A stretch of DNA of 64,000 nt from Lysobacter stagni (GCF_030053425.1 NZ_JASGBI010000001.1:1-64000), one strand, 5' to 3'. Numbered from the stretch's first letter, positions 19,586 to 29,475 are shown. A program made the numbers and translations. Notes: generated by a model not told the origin, from the letters alone.

Positions 19586-22444
19586 ATGCCAGCCCGTCTG
19601 AGTCGGCGCGACTTCCTCAAGTGCAGCGTGGTGGCCGGAATCGGCGTGTACATCGCGCAACCGGGCAGCGCGGCGCTGGCGGCGTTGTTCGAACGCGAGC
19701 GCCTGCGCCCGATGCCTTGGGACGCCCACACCGGCCACATCCGTTACCGCACCGACGCCACCGCCAAGGTCACCGGCGAGAAGGTCTTCAGTTTCGACAT
19801 GCGCGCGCGCGACCTGCCCGGCTGGCCGGACACGCAGGCGCACGCGATGCTGCTGCGGGTCACGCGCGCCGATCACGCCTACGCGGGTTTCGACCTGTCA
19901 GTGCTCGGCGAGGGCCTGCGCCCCGACCGCGTCGTCACCGCCGCCGACCTGCAGCGCGACGGCGTGGCGTTCCCGCCGTTCTACGGCGAGGACATGCTGC
20001 TGCCCGAAGGAAAGACGCCGGCTTACCTCGGGCATGCGGTCGCGCTGCTGGTCTGGCACGACTTCGCCCGCTTCCGTGGCGCCAAGAATGCGCTGAAGTT
20101 CCGCGATGACGTGATCGCCTGGGGTGCGCGCACCGGGCCGCTGGATCGCCCGCCGTGGGCGGCGTTCCGCTACGTGCGCGTGGGCGGCGCGACGCCGTTC
20201 GACGACGACGCGTATTCCAGCCTCAAGGACACCCCGTTGTTCCCGTCGGGCTTCGATCGCAAACGTCCCTTGTGGCCGCAGGCCGACAAGAGCGGGACGC
20301 TAGGCGCACTCGGTGCGGCGCATGCGGCCGCGATGGCGACCGAACTGGCCACGCCAACGGATGGCACGCTGGTGCTGGAACGCGAGTACTTCTCGCAGTC
20401 CATCGACACCGCCGCGCTGGAACCGGACAACGGCAACGCCTGGTTCGACGCGGCCACCGGCACGCTGCACGTGGTCTGCGCCACGCAGTCGCCGCAGGAA
20501 GTGGCCGAGGCCGGCGCGAAGATGCTCGCCGACAGCCACCTGGGCGTGCGCAATCTGGTGCTGCATCCCTGCTACACCGTCGGATACGGATCCAAGGACC
20601 ACAACCCCTACCCGTTCTACGTGCTGATGGCCGGTCTGTATGGCGACGGTCGGCCCGTGCGGCTGGCCAACGACCGCTACGAGCAGTTCCAGGCAAGCCT
20701 TAAGCGCCACAGTTTCCGCATGCATTACCGCATGTCGGTGGACCGCAGGAGCGGCAAGTTCCAGGTGTTCCAGGCCGACATGCTCGGCGACGGCGGTGGT
20801 CGCCAGAACTTCTCGCCTTCGGTGTGCCTGGTGGCCGCGACGGCGGCGCAGTCGATCTACTACTTTCCGCGCAGCGACCTGGCCAGCACGGTCATCGCTT
20901 CGCGCGCGCTCGACGCCGGTTCCGCGCGCGGTTACGGCACGCTGCAGAGCATGGGCGCGACGGAAATGATGGTGGACGAGATCGCCGCCGCGCTGGCGAT
21001 CGACCCCATCGAACTGCGCCAGCGCAATGTGTTCACCTCGGGCATGAAGAACACGCAGGGCGCGATTCCCGGCGGCGCCCAGCGCGCCGACGAGGTGCTC
21101 GCCGCGTGCCGCAAGCATCCGTTGTGGAGCGCGCGCGAACAGCGCAAGAAAACCTACGAGGCCGAGCATCCGGGGCACCGCTACGGCGTGGGCTTCGGCT
21201 GCGTGCAGAAAGATTTCGGTACAGGAGCCGAAGCCGCGTTCGCGGAAGTCGCGCTGTCGAAGGAAGGACGCGTGCTGCTGCGGCATATCGGCGTGGAAAT
21301 GGGCACCGGCATGGCGACGAGCCAGGCTGCGGTGTGCATTCCCTGGCTGGGACGTCCGGCGGACGACGTGCTCACCGGCGAGAACGCGTGGGACGAGCTG
21401 CCAATGTTCGCCAACGCCGACCCGTGGCTGATGACGCAGGACGAGCAGGACCGCAACGTCGGCAATCCGCGCTGGACGCCGAACCACATCAGCCCGAGTA
21501 GCGCGAGCAACTCCGCGTACTTCTTCAGCCATGCCACGCGCGAAGCGGCGCGACTGCTGTTCACGCAGGGCCTGTGGCCCGCGGCGCTGGCGATCTGGGG
21601 CGAAGGCTTCGGCGGCGGACAGCTCGCGCCGCTGGTGATCCGTCGCGAGGACGCGCGCTGGGTCGAAGGCAAGCTCACAGCCGGCGGGCTGGCGCCGCTG
21701 CCGTTGGCAGCGATCATCGCGCGCGCCTACGAACTGGGCCTGGCCACCGGCGCCATCGTGCACACCTTCAACCGCTGGCAATGGGCCGAAGCGGAGTTCC
21801 CGCTGGACGGCGACGACGCGCGCCTGCCGCTGGACGGCATCGCATTGCGCTGGGGCGATGGCAGCGTGGCCGGCAAGGGCACGCCCACCGCCAACGGCTA
21901 TCGCATGATCGAACGCACGCGTGCGCATTACCCGCCGGCGCAACGCAACAATGCCGGCGTCGTCTACTACAGCGCCATCGGCACGATCGCCGAGGTCGCG
22001 GTGGATACGGGCAGCGGCCAGGTGCACCTGCTCGACCACCATTCGGTACTCGAATGCGGCAACCCGATCGTGCCGGAACTGGTCTCCGGACAGCTGCAGG
22101 GCGGCTTGGCGATGGGCATCGGCCATGCATTGCACGAGTTCCTGCCGCTCTACGAAGACGGTCCCGGCGACGGCACCTGGAACTTCAACCGCTACACACT
22201 GCCGCGCGCGCATGACGTGGCGGTGTGGCAACAGAGCGGCGACATCCTGCCGGCGCTGTCGGCCACCGATCCACCCAAGGGCATGGCCGAGGTGGTGATG
22301 ATCGCTGTGGTGCCCGCCATCGTGAATGCCATCGCACACGCCACCGGCCACCGTTTCCGTGAGTTGCCGGTCACGGCGGAGAAGGTGCTGGCCGCGATCG
22401 AGGCCGAACCGGCGGCGACCGCGCACGTGGAGAAGGCGTCATGA
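19586..22444 (+). CDS. Xanthine dehydrogenase-family molybdopterin subunit, Tat-exported
   Basis: This 952-residue large subunit belongs to the molybdenum hydroxylase family, which inserts oxygen from water into aldehydes or heterocycles. The start at 19586 gives MPARLSRRDFLK, a twin-arginine (Tat) signal followed by a hydrophobic stretch and a small-residue cleavage region; CCGGAG precedes it. The body carries the aldehyde oxidase/xanthine dehydrogenase hammerhead near residue 50 and the conserved SARGYGTLQSMGATEM and GMAEVVMIAVVPAIVNAI segments, where the cofactor-binding and catalytic Glu region lies. It overlaps the 2Fe-2S subunit gene (ATGA). The substrate is unknown; it is a likely periplasmic enzyme. 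Confidence 0.88.
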   Translation: MPARLSRRDFLKCSVVAGIGVYIAQPGSAALAALFERERLRPMPWDAHTGHIRYRTDATAKVTGEKVFSFDMRARDLPGWPDTQAHAMLLRVTRADHAYAGFDLSVLGEGLRPDRVVTAADLQRDGVAFPPFYGEDMLLPEGKTPAYLGHAVALLVWHDFARFRGAKNALKFRDDVIAWGARTGPLDRPPWAAFRYVRVGGATPFDDDAYSSLKDTPLFPSGFDRKRPLWPQADKSGTLGALGAAHAAAMATELATPTDGTLVLEREYFSQSIDTAALEPDNGNAWFDAATGTLHVVCATQSPQEVAEAGAKMLADSHLGVRNLVLHPCYTVGYGSKDHNPYPFYVLMAGLYGDGRPVRLANDRYEQFQASLKRHSFRMHYRMSVDRRSGKFQVFQADMLGDGGGRQNFSPSVCLVAATAAQSIYYFPRSDLASTVIASRALDAGSARGYGTLQSMGATEMMVDEIAAALAIDPIELRQRNVFTSGMKNTQGAIPGGAQRADEVLAACRKHPLWSAREQRKKTYEAEHPGHRYGVGFGCVQKDFGTGAEAAFAEVALSKEGRVLLRHIGVEMGTGMATSQAAVCIPWLGRPADDVLTGENAWDELPMFANADPWLMTQDEQDRNVGNPRWTPNHISPSSASNSAYFFSHATREAARLLFTQGLWPAALAIWGEGFGGGQLAPLVIRREDARWVEGKLTAGGLAPLPLAAIIARAYELGLATGAIVHTFNRWQWAEAEFPLDGDDARLPLDGIALRWGDGSVAGKGTPTANGYRMIERTRAHYPPAQRNNAGVVYYSAIGTIAEVAVDTGSGQVHLLDHHSVLECGNPIVPELVSGQLQGGLAMGIGHALHEFLPLYEDGPGDGTWNFNRYTLPRAHDVAVWQQSGDILPALSATDPPKGMAEVVMIAVVPAIVNAIAHATGHRFRELPVTAEKVLAAIEAEPAATAHVEKAS

Positions 22445-23016
22445 GCACGGTGCCCAGTCGCAAGCGTCCACTCACGCTGCACATCAACGGTCGATCCTTC
22501 GGCCCACTCGACGTGCCCGAAGACATGATGCTGGTCGACGTGCTGCACGAGTACCTCGGACTCACCGGAACGCGCTTCGGCTGCGGCCAGGGCGAGTGTC
22601 GCGCGTGCACGGTCATCGTCGACGACGACACGCCCGATGGAAGCCGTGGGCCGCGTGAGGTACGCAGCTGCATCACCGGCGCGCACTACTTCGCCGGCAA
22701 GCCCATCCGCACGGTCGAAGCGCACGCACGCCGCGACGAGGCCGGCGACATCGTCGAACTCTCGCCCGTGCAGCAGGCGTTCCTGGATCACTTCAGCTTC
22801 CAGTGCGGCTATTGCACGCCGGGCTTCGTCAACGCTGCCACGGTCCTGCTGGAAAGGCTGGCGAAAGCACCCATCGCGAAGGCCGACGTGGAAGCCACCG
22901 TGCTGGAGGCGCTCGACCCGCATCTGTGCCGCTGCACCGGTTACGTCCGCTATTACCAGACGGTGAAAGCGCTGGTGCTGGGCACGCCGGGTCTTGTGAA
23001 GGGGGACGCGTCATGA
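22441..23016 (+). CDS. 2Fe-2S subunit of the molybdenum hydroxylase
   Basis: This 191-residue small subunit carries both 2Fe-2S centres of the family. The plant-ferredoxin-type cluster uses CGQGECRACTVIV and the CITG cysteine, and the helical-domain cluster uses CGYCTPGF and CRCTGY. It passes electrons from the molybdenum site to the next carrier. It has no signal of its own, so it probably travels folded with the Tat-tagged large subunit. Start and stop overlap the neighbours on both sides, giving tight coupling. Confidence 0.93.
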   Translation: MSTVPSRKRPLTLHINGRSFGPLDVPEDMMLVDVLHEYLGLTGTRFGCGQGECRACTVIVDDDTPDGSRGPREVRSCITGAHYFAGKPIRTVEAHARRDEAGDIVELSPVQQAFLDHFSFQCGYCTPGFVNAATVLLERLAKAPIAKADVEATVLEALDPHLCRCTGYVRYYQTVKALVLGTPGLVKGDAS

Positions 23017-24302
23017 GCCGGGCGACCCGATTCATCGCCTGGGGGCTGCTGTTGCTGCTCGCGGTCGTGCTGATCGCGATGCTGGCGGGCTGGATCTCGC
23101 GCTGGAACGCCGCGCGCGGCCCGGTGCAGACGGTGTCGGCGAGCGCCGAACAACTCGAACGCGGTCGATATCTCGTCGTCGCCGCCGACTGCGCGGCCTG
23201 CCATACCGTTCCGGGCGGCGCGCCGTTCGCGGGCGGATTCCCCCTGAAATCGCCGTTCGGCACGATCCACGGGACCAACCTCACGCCCGATCCGGACCAC
23301 GGCATCGGCCGCTATACCGCCGACGATTTCTTCCACGCACTCACGCGCGGCGAAGCGCGGGACGGGCACCAGCTGTATCCGGCAATGCCCTATGTGTCCT
23401 ATCGCAACGTGACGCGCGAGGACAGCGACGCGATGTACGCCTGGTTGATGACCCGGCATCCGGTGGCGCAGGCCAATCGCGCCAACGACGTCCGGTTCCC
23501 CGCGAACATCCGCACCGCCCTGCACGGCTGGAACCTGCTGTTCGCCGGTCGAGGGATACCGACCGCATCGCAGGGCAATTCGGCGCAATGGGAACGCGGC
23601 CGCTACCTGGTCGACACGCTCGGCCATTGCGGCGAATGCCACACGCCGCGCGGCCGCCTGGGCCAGCTCAAGCTGGATCGCACGCTGACGGGCAACGCCG
23701 ACCTCGGCCGCTACGCCGCACCCGACATCACACCGGACGGATTGGCCGCACGCGGCTGGGACGCAGACATGCTGCAACGCTACCTCGCCACGGGCGACAG
23801 TCCGCGCGCGGTGGCGTCCGACGAAATGCTGACGGTGGTGAACCTGTCGACCAGCCGCCTGAGCGATGGCGACCGCAGCGCGATGGCCACCTACCTGCTC
23901 GGCGACCGCGCACCGTCGCCGAAGACGGCTGCGACGCTCGCCAGTACGGAAAATGCGCCCGCCCAGCGTCTGTACTTCAACCTGTGCGCCGGTTGCCACG
24001 GACGCGACGGCGAAGGCGTGCCGAACGTCGCGGTGAGCCTGCGCGAGAACAGCAGCCTGCGCGAACCCGACGCCCGCAACCTCATCGTCGCCATCCTCGA
24101 CGGACTGCCCGTGCACGACTTCCCCGGCACCGGGCGCATGCAGGACATGCCGGGCTTCGCCGCCGACCTGAGCGATGCCGAGGTCGCCGCCCTGTCCACG
24201 TGGCTGCGCCAGCGCCACGGCGGCCAGACCACGGCGGTGAACGAGACCCAGGTCCGTGATCTGCGGAAGGCCCGGCCGCGCGACACAGCGGGCGGCCACT
24301 GA
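23013..24302 (+). CDS. Membrane-anchored tri-haem cytochrome c
   Basis: This 429-residue c-type cytochrome starts with an uncleaved-looking hydrophobic anchor (FIAWGLLLLLAVVLIAMLAGW). It carries three CxxCH haem motifs (CAACH, CGECH, CAGCH), each followed by a cytochrome c fold with distal Met candidates. It is the third gene of the molybdenum hydroxylase operon and the natural electron acceptor, feeding a terminal oxidase or quinone pool. No flavin subunit is encoded, which fits the IorAB-like/alcohol dehydrogenase-type use of a cytochrome rather than NAD+. Confidence 0.92.
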   Translation: MSRATRFIAWGLLLLLAVVLIAMLAGWISRWNAARGPVQTVSASAEQLERGRYLVVAADCAACHTVPGGAPFAGGFPLKSPFGTIHGTNLTPDPDHGIGRYTADDFFHALTRGEARDGHQLYPAMPYVSYRNVTREDSDAMYAWLMTRHPVAQANRANDVRFPANIRTALHGWNLLFAGRGIPTASQGNSAQWERGRYLVDTLGHCGECHTPRGRLGQLKLDRTLTGNADLGRYAAPDITPDGLAARGWDADMLQRYLATGDSPRAVASDEMLTVVNLSTSRLSDGDRSAMATYLLGDRAPSPKTAATLASTENAPAQRLYFNLCAGCHGRDGEGVPNVAVSLRENSSLREPDARNLIVAILDGLPVHDFPGTGRMQDMPGFAADLSDAEVAALSTWLRQRHGGQTTAVNETQVRDLRKARPRDTAGGH

Positions 24303-24317
24303 CCCGCACTGACCTGC

Positions 24318-24335
24318 CTTGTCCTGTAGGACAAG
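24318..24335 (+). terminator. Palindromic hairpin after the molybdenum hydroxylase operon
   Basis: An 18-nt near-continuous palindrome (CTTGTCCT at 24318-24325, AGGACAAG at 24328-24335) lies 15 nt after the cytochrome stop. It could be a hairpin terminator; no T-run follows. An operator is the alternative. A second inverted repeat, CATCAC/GTGATG, lies at 24337-24357. Confidence 0.45.
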
Positions 24336-24455
24336 CCATCACGTCACCGCTGTGATGACTGACCGGTGCGGTCGTGATGCCCATGCCATCGCCGACAGCC
24401 GGTCGCCTTCACGCGCCGAACTGTGACGCAAATCCCGATGCCCGACCGCCCTCGC

Positions 24456-24469
24456 TGACAACGTTGTCA
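24456..24469. promoter_or_regulatory. LacI-family (NagR-type) operator palindrome
   Basis: TGACAACGTTGTCA is a perfect 14-bp palindrome 243 nt upstream of the chitinase ATG. It matches the core of the operator reported for GlcNAc-responsive LacI-family repressors of Xanthomonas and Caulobacter (AATGACARCGYTGTCATT as I recall), though the outer AA/TT are not kept. Its place before a chitinase fits control by chitin breakdown products. Confidence 0.6.
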
Positions 24470-24712
24470 ACGCAAGACACGTGCGGACGCGCCGCCCCCG
24501 GCGCCTGAAGGCTTCCTGCAGCGGGAGGTGGTGACGTGTTGGATCCCATCGGCGGTCTCCGCGACCGCACTCCTCCGGCCATGCCGACGCCCGAACCGCA
24601 CTGATCCACCGGCCCCGCCCGTGCGGGCCGGCGCACTGCATCGAACTCAGTGGAAGGGAGCCGCTCCGCGCCGCGGACCGGCAGGTGATGTGACTCAACG
24701 GAGGGAAGACTG

Positions 24713-26791
24713 ATGCAAAGGCTGATCGGAAGAAGGACGGCGCCGGCCTGGTTGCTGTCCTGCATGCTGGCCGGACTGTCGCTGCAGGCCGCGAACGCAC
24801 AGACGGTGTCGTGCGCCGCGATCCCCGCATGGAACGCGTCCACCATCTACAACGCCGGCGACAAGCTGGTCTATCAGAACCGCCTGTACCAGGCGAACAT
24901 CCAGATCTGGAACGCGCCACCCACGCACTGTCCCACCTGCGGCTGGTACACCGACCTGGGCGCGTGCGGCACGGGCGGCCAGAACCAGGCACCGAGCGTG
25001 ACGCTAACCGCCCCCACGAACGGCGCCAGTTACACCGCCGGCAGCAACATCGCCGTCACCGCGAACGCGAGCGACAGCGATGGCACCGTGGCCAGCGTGG
25101 AGTTCTTCCGCGGCACCGTGTCGCTGGGCGTCGACACCAGCGCGCCGTACGCGGCGACCTGGAGCAACGCCACCGCCGGCAGTCACAGCTTCACCGCGAA
25201 GGCCACCGACAACCAGGGCGCGACGACGACCTCGAGCGCGGCGAGCATCACGGTCACCACCGTCAACCCGCCGACCGACACCACGCCGCCCAGCGTGCCC
25301 ACGGGCCTTTCCGCCACCGCGTTGTCGTCCAGCAGCATCGCGCTGAGCTGGAACGCGTCCACCGACAACGCCGGCGGCACGGGCGTGGCCGGTTACGACG
25401 TGTACCGGGGCGGCACGCTGATCGCGTCGCCGACCACCACCAGCTACACCAACAACGGACTAGCCGCGAACACCACGTACTCCTACACGGTGCGCGCGCG
25501 CGACAACGCGAGCCCGGCCAACGCCTCGGCGCAGAGCGGCGCGGTAAGCGCGAAGACGCTCGACGTCGGCGGTGGCGGCAACAAGCGCATCATCGGCTAC
25601 TTCGCGCAATGGGGCATCTACGCCCGCAACTACCGCGTGAAGAACATCGACACCAGCGGCTCGGCGTCGAAGATCACGCACATCAACTACGCCTTCGGCA
25701 ACGTGCGCAACAACCGCTGCCAGGTGGGCGTGGTCATCCCGACGAACGAAGCCACCGGTGAAGGCGGCGATGCGTTCGCCGACTACACCAAGGCCTTCGG
25801 TGCGGGCGAGAGCGTGAGCGGCGTGGCCGACACCTGGGACCAGCCGCTGCGCGGCAACTGGAACCAGCTCAAGCAGCTCAAGGCGAAGTACCCGAACATC
25901 AAGGTGCTGATCTCGCTGGGTGGCTGGACCTGGTCGCGTGGCTTCGCCAGCGCGGCGCGCCCGGAGAACCGCGTGGCGTTCGTGTCCTCGTGCATCGACG
26001 CCTACATCCGCGGCAACCTGCCCGTCACCGACGGCGCGGGCGGCGCGGGTGCGGCGGCCGGCGTGTTCGACGGCATCGACCTCGACTGGGAATACCCGTC
26101 CGCCTGCGGCCTGACCTGCGGCACGCCGGAAGAGAGCGCCAACTTCACCGCGCTGCTCGCCGAGTTCCGCCGTCAGCTCGACGCGGTGCGTCCGGGCCTG
26201 CTGCTGACCATCGCCGCGGGTGCTGGCGTCGACAAGGTGCGCGTGACCGACCCGGCCACGTATTCGCAGTACCTGAACTACATCAACGTGATGACGTACG
26301 ACTTCCACGGCACATGGGACGCACGCACCAACCATCACTCGCCGCTGTTCAATTCGCCCAACGACCCGTCCACGGGCGACCAGAAGCTCTACAACAGCAA
26401 CGACGCGATGGAAGCGTTCCTCTCGCGCGGCGTGCCGGCGTCCAAGCTCAATCTTGGCATCGGCTTCTATGGCCGTGGCTGGACCGGCGTGCCCAACGTC
26501 AACAACGGCCTGTACCAGACCGGCTCCGCCGCGCCCGGCACGTACGAAGCGGGCAACGAGGACTACAAGGTCATCAAGGACCGCCCGGGCACCATCTACA
26601 CCGATGCCAACGCGCGCGCGACGTGGAAGTACGACGGCAACACGTTCTGGAGCTACGACACGCCGGCGATGGTCACCGAGAAGATGAGCTACGTGAAGGC
26701 TCAGAACCTGGGCGGCGCGTTCTTCTGGGAGTTCAGCGGCGACGACGCGACCGGCACGCTGGTGAACACCATCAACAACGGCTTGAAGTAG
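24713..26791 (+). CDS. Secreted GH18 chitinase with CBM5/12, Ig-like and FnIII domains
   Basis: This 692-residue secreted chitinase cleaves beta-1,4-GlcNAc polymers. The signal peptide ends near QAANAQT. A CBM5/12 chitin-binding domain (about 33-82) has PAWNASTIYNAGDKLVYQ and CGWYTDLGAC. A bacterial Ig-like domain (about 86-180) and an FnIII domain (about 190-281) follow, then the GH18 barrel (about 290-690). The catalytic motif GIDLDWEYP gives Glu460 as acid/base, with Asp456 and Asp458. An insertion bears disulfide-prone cysteines (CGLTCG). GGAGGGA lies 7 nt before the ATG. Regulation by the LacI-type palindrome upstream is likely. Confidence 0.96.
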   Translation: MQRLIGRRTAPAWLLSCMLAGLSLQAANAQTVSCAAIPAWNASTIYNAGDKLVYQNRLYQANIQIWNAPPTHCPTCGWYTDLGACGTGGQNQAPSVTLTAPTNGASYTAGSNIAVTANASDSDGTVASVEFFRGTVSLGVDTSAPYAATWSNATAGSHSFTAKATDNQGATTTSSAASITVTTVNPPTDTTPPSVPTGLSATALSSSSIALSWNASTDNAGGTGVAGYDVYRGGTLIASPTTTSYTNNGLAANTTYSYTVRARDNASPANASAQSGAVSAKTLDVGGGGNKRIIGYFAQWGIYARNYRVKNIDTSGSASKITHINYAFGNVRNNRCQVGVVIPTNEATGEGGDAFADYTKAFGAGESVSGVADTWDQPLRGNWNQLKQLKAKYPNIKVLISLGGWTWSRGFASAARPENRVAFVSSCIDAYIRGNLPVTDGAGGAGAAAGVFDGIDLDWEYPSACGLTCGTPEESANFTALLAEFRRQLDAVRPGLLLTIAAGAGVDKVRVTDPATYSQYLNYINVMTYDFHGTWDARTNHHSPLFNSPNDPSTGDQKLYNSNDAMEAFLSRGVPASKLNLGIGFYGRGWTGVPNVNNGLYQTGSAAPGTYEAGNEDYKVIKDRPGTIYTDANARATWKYDGNTFWSYDTPAMVTEKMSYVKAQNLGGAFFWEFSGDDATGTLVNTINNGLK

Positions 26792-26830
26792 GCCAGGACT
26801 CTCCCAGCTCCGACGACGGGCTTTTCCTCA

Positions 26831-26859
26831 GCGCCGGCCCACGTGGCCGGCGCATTTTT
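26831..26859 (+). terminator. Rho-independent terminator after chitinase
   Basis: A 9-bp GC-rich stem (26831-26839 with 26845-26853) and a T-run (26855-26859) lie between the convergent chitinase and alpha/beta hydrolase genes. The T-run touches the hydrolase stop codon at 26858, so it serves the chitinase. Confidence 0.8.
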
Positions 26860-27652
26860 ATGCGCCGGTTTCGCTCAGCCAGGTACGGACCAGATCCAGC
26901 ACCCGCCCGGGCTCGTCGCGGTGTGGCACGTGCCCGCAGTCGGGCATCAGTTCCACGGTGGCGCGTCCGCCGGTGAGGTCGGCGATGCGCTGCGGGTGCC
27001 GCGACGATCCGAACTCGTCCAGACCGCCATGCATCGCCAACGCGGGGCAGCGCACCGCGCGCAACGCATCGTCGAGATTCCAGCCGGCGAACTCCGGCGC
27101 GAGCCAGGTATCGATCCACGCGTGCAGGACCCATTCCGCCTTGTCGCCGTGATAGCGACGCAGCCGATCGACCTGGCCGGGCTGTGCGAACGACTGCCGG
27201 GCATCGACGATGCCCTGCAGCGTGCGGTCCTCGACGAAGGTCTGCGCCGATTCGGTAATGAGCGCACGACACGCCTCGGGCCACGCCGCCGCGCAGGCGA
27301 TGGCCATGCCGCCACCGACGCTGTGGCCGAACGCTACGAACGCATCGATGTCCAGTACTTCGCGCAGACGCTGGAACCCGACACGGGCTTCGTCGTGCAC
27401 GAAGTTCGCGTCCAGCGTGCGCGGGTTCGCGTCCGAGCGCCCGAAGCCGAGCCGGTCATAGGCAACGACGCGTCGTCCGGTCACGCGCGCAAGGCGCTCG
27501 GGAAAGTCGCGCCACAACGCCACGCAGCCGAGCGAATCGTGCAGCAGCACGATGGGCGCCGCGTCGCGTGCGAGCGCTGGACGCCACTGCGTCGCGAACA
27601 CGCGGCCGGCATCCGTCTCGACCCACGATTCCTCCATTGCCACACCGGACAT
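26858..27652 (-). CDS. Alpha/beta hydrolase
   Basis: This 264-residue protein has the alpha/beta-hydrolase fold with nucleophile elbow GHSVGGGM, an oxyanion HDSLG motif (IVLLHDSLGCVALW), and a C-terminal catalytic His in CGHVPHRDEP. The acid is probably Asp in HGGLDEFG. The substrate is not evident. Starts at 27652 or at residue 6 (MEESWVE) are both possible; no Shine-Dalgarno favours either. No link to neighbours is seen. Confidence 0.88.
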   Translation of the reverse strand: MSGVAMEESWVETDAGRVFATQWRPALARDAAPIVLLHDSLGCVALWRDFPERLARVTGRRVVAYDRLGFGRSDANPRTLDANFVHDEARVGFQRLREVLDIDAFVAFGHSVGGGMAIACAAAWPEACRALITESAQTFVEDRTLQGIVDARQSFAQPGQVDRLRRYHGDKAEWVLHAWIDTWLAPEFAGWNLDDALRAVRCPALAMHGGLDEFGSSRHPQRIADLTGGRATVELMPDCGHVPHRDEPGRVLDLVRTWLSETGA

Positions 27653-27748
27653 CGATCGCGCACTCGCAAACCGGACGAAGCCGGCGATGCGACGATGATG
27701 CCACCAGCGCCGTCATCGCACGGTGCGTGCGATGGCGGAACGCGGGCC

Positions 27749-28957
27749 TCACGCCCGCTTGAACACCAGCGTCGCGTTGTTTCCGCCGAAGCCGAAGCTG
27801 TTGGACATCACCGTGTCCAGGCGCGCGTCGCGGCTCGCGCGCGCGATGGGCAGGCCTTCTGCGCGCGGGTCGAGTTCGTCGATGTGCGCCGAACCGGCGA
27901 TGAAGCCGTCGCGCATCATGAGCAGGCAGTAGATCGCCTCGTGCACACTGGCGGCGCCCAGCGAATGGCCCGACAGCGCCTTGGTCGAAGACACCGGCGG
28001 AACGTTGGCGCCGAAGACTTCGCGGATCGCGTTCAGTTCGACGATGTCGCCCAGCGGCGTGGCGGTGGCGTGGGCGTTGAGGTAGTCGATGGGCGTATCC
28101 ACGCCGACCAACGCCTGGCGCATGCAGCGCACCGCACCTTCGCCGGAGGGAGCGACCATGTCCGCGCCGTCGGACGTGGCGCCGTACCCGACCAGCTCGG
28201 CGTGGATGTGCGCGCCACGCGCCAGCGCATGTTCGCGATCTTCAAGCACCAGCATGCCGCCGCCACCGGCCATGACGAAGCCGTCGCGGTTCGCGTCGTA
28301 CGGGCGCGACGCGGACGACGGCGTGTCGTTGCGACCGGTCGACAGCGCGCCCATCGCATCGAACAGGAACGCCATGCCCCAATGCCCTTCTTCGCCGCCA
28401 CCGGCCAGCACGATGTCCTGCCGGCCGGCGCGGATGAGGTCCGCACCCATGCCGATGCAGTGCGCCGACGTCGCGCACGCTGCCGACACCGACGCGCTCA
28501 CGCCGCGGATGCCGAACGCGGTGGCCAGCGTCGCCGACACGGTGGAACACATCGTGCGCGGCACCATGTACGGACCGACCTTGCGCACGCCGCGCGATCG
28601 CAGCAGATCGGCGGCTTCGATCTGCCACTGCGGAGAACCGCCGCCGGAACCGGCAATCACGCCGGTGCGCTCGCTGTGCATCTGCTCCGGCGTCAGCCCC
28701 GCATCGGCGATCGCCTGCTGCGTGGAAACGTGCGCGTACGCGGCCGCGTCGCCCATGAAGCGACGCGGCTTGCGATCGATCAGCGCGTCGAGGTCGATTT
28801 CCGGCACACCAGCGACCTGACTGCGCAATCCGGCTTCGGCGTACGCCGGCTGATGGCGGATGCCCGAGCGTCCCTCACGCAACGACGCGGACACGGTGTC
28901 CACATCGTTGCCCAGGCACGACACGATGCCCATGCCCGTGATGACTACGCGACGCAT
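27749..28957 (-). CDS. fabB: Beta-ketoacyl-ACP synthase I FabB
   Basis: FabB elongates acyl-ACP by Claisen condensation and is needed for cis-unsaturated fatty acids. The product has 402 residues. The catalytic triad is complete: Cys161 in [10 protein letters not shown], His296 in [11 protein letters not shown] and His331 in ALSGHSLGA. The GFGGNNA motif lies near the end. I assign FabB rather than FabF because it sits two bases after fabA on the same strand, the standard fabAB operon. The start at 28957 is preceded by GGAGGG inside the end of fabA. Confidence 0.95.
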   Translation of the reverse strand: MRRVVITGMGIVSCLGNDVDTVSASLREGRSGIRHQPAYAEAGLRSQVAGVPEIDLDALIDRKPRRFMGDAAAYAHVSTQQAIADAGLTPEQMHSERTGVIAGSGGGSPQWQIEAADLLRSRGVRKVGPYMVPRTMCSTVSATLATAFGIRGVSASVSAACATSAHCIGMGADLIRAGRQDIVLAGGGEEGHWGMAFLFDAMGALSTGRNDTPSSASRPYDANRDGFVMAGGGGMLVLEDREHALARGAHIHAELVGYGATSDGADMVAPSGEGAVRCMRQALVGVDTPIDYLNAHATATPLGDIVELNAIREVFGANVPPVSSTKALSGHSLGAASVHEAIYCLLMMRDGFIAGSAHIDELDPRAEGLPIARASRDARLDTVMSNSFGFGGNNATLVFKRA

Positions 28958-28959
28958 CG

Positions 28960-29475
28960 TCAGAAACCCTCCGTGGAGGTGAACAGGCCGACACGCAGGT
29001 CCTTCGCCGTGTAGATCTCCCGGCCGTCCACGAAGGTGCGGCCATCGGCGATCACCAGGTTGAGGCGGCCGCGGATCACGCGGCGGATGTCGATGACGTA
29101 GGAAACGAGCTTCGCGTCCGGCAGCACCTGGCCGGTGAACTTGACCTCGCCCACGCCGAGCGCGCGGCCACGCCCCGGCTCGCCCAGCCACGGCAGGTAG
29201 AAACCGGCCAGTTGCCACATCGCATCGAGGCCGAGGCATCCGGGCATGACGGGATCGCCGGCGAAGTGGCAGTCGAAGAACCACAGGTCAGGACGGATAT
29301 CGAGTTCGGCGCGGATCTCGCCCTTGCCGTACGCGCCGCCTTCGCTCGCGATATGCGTGATGCGATCGAACATCAGCATCGGCGAAGCAGGCAGGCGGGC
29401 GTTTCCGGGGCCGAAGAGTTCGCCTCTCGCGCAGGCCTGGAGTTGCGCGAGATCGAACGAAGAGAGCTGATTCAT
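28960..29475 (-). CDS. fabA: 3-hydroxydecanoyl-ACP dehydratase/isomerase FabA
   Basis: FabA dehydrates 3-hydroxydecanoyl-ACP and isomerises trans-2 to cis-3-decenoyl-ACP, the branch point to unsaturated fatty acids. The product is 171 residues, the E. coli length. The active-site pair is His70 ([14 protein letters not shown]) and Asp84 (LGLDAMWQL), matching the standard numbering. The start at 29475 was chosen to match family length; an earlier ATG adds 15 residues of poor quality. Translationally linked to fabB. Confidence 0.97.
   Translation of the reverse strand: MNQLSSFDLAQLQACARGELFGPGNARLPASPMLMFDRITHIASEGGAYGKGEIRAELDIRPDLWFFDCHFAGDPVMPGCLGLDAMWQLAGFYLPWLGEPGRGRALGVGEVKFTGQVLPDAKLVSYVIDIRRVIRGRLNLVIADGRTFVDGREIYTAKDLRVGLFTSTEGF

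Larger units (their letters stand above)
24303..24712. other. 410-nt regulatory spacer before chitinase
   Basis: No gene is seen. The spacer holds the palindrome at 24318-24335, a CATCAC/GTGATG inverted repeat, the LacI-type palindrome at 24456-24469 and the chitinase leader. The sequence around 24425 superficially resembles part of a c-di-GMP riboswitch core but lacks the rest. Confidence 0.5.

Noticed and set aside
24303..24712. Possible c-di-GMP (GEMM) riboswitch before chitinase
   Set aside because: Only GACGCAAA-like letters match; the rest of the conserved core is absent.
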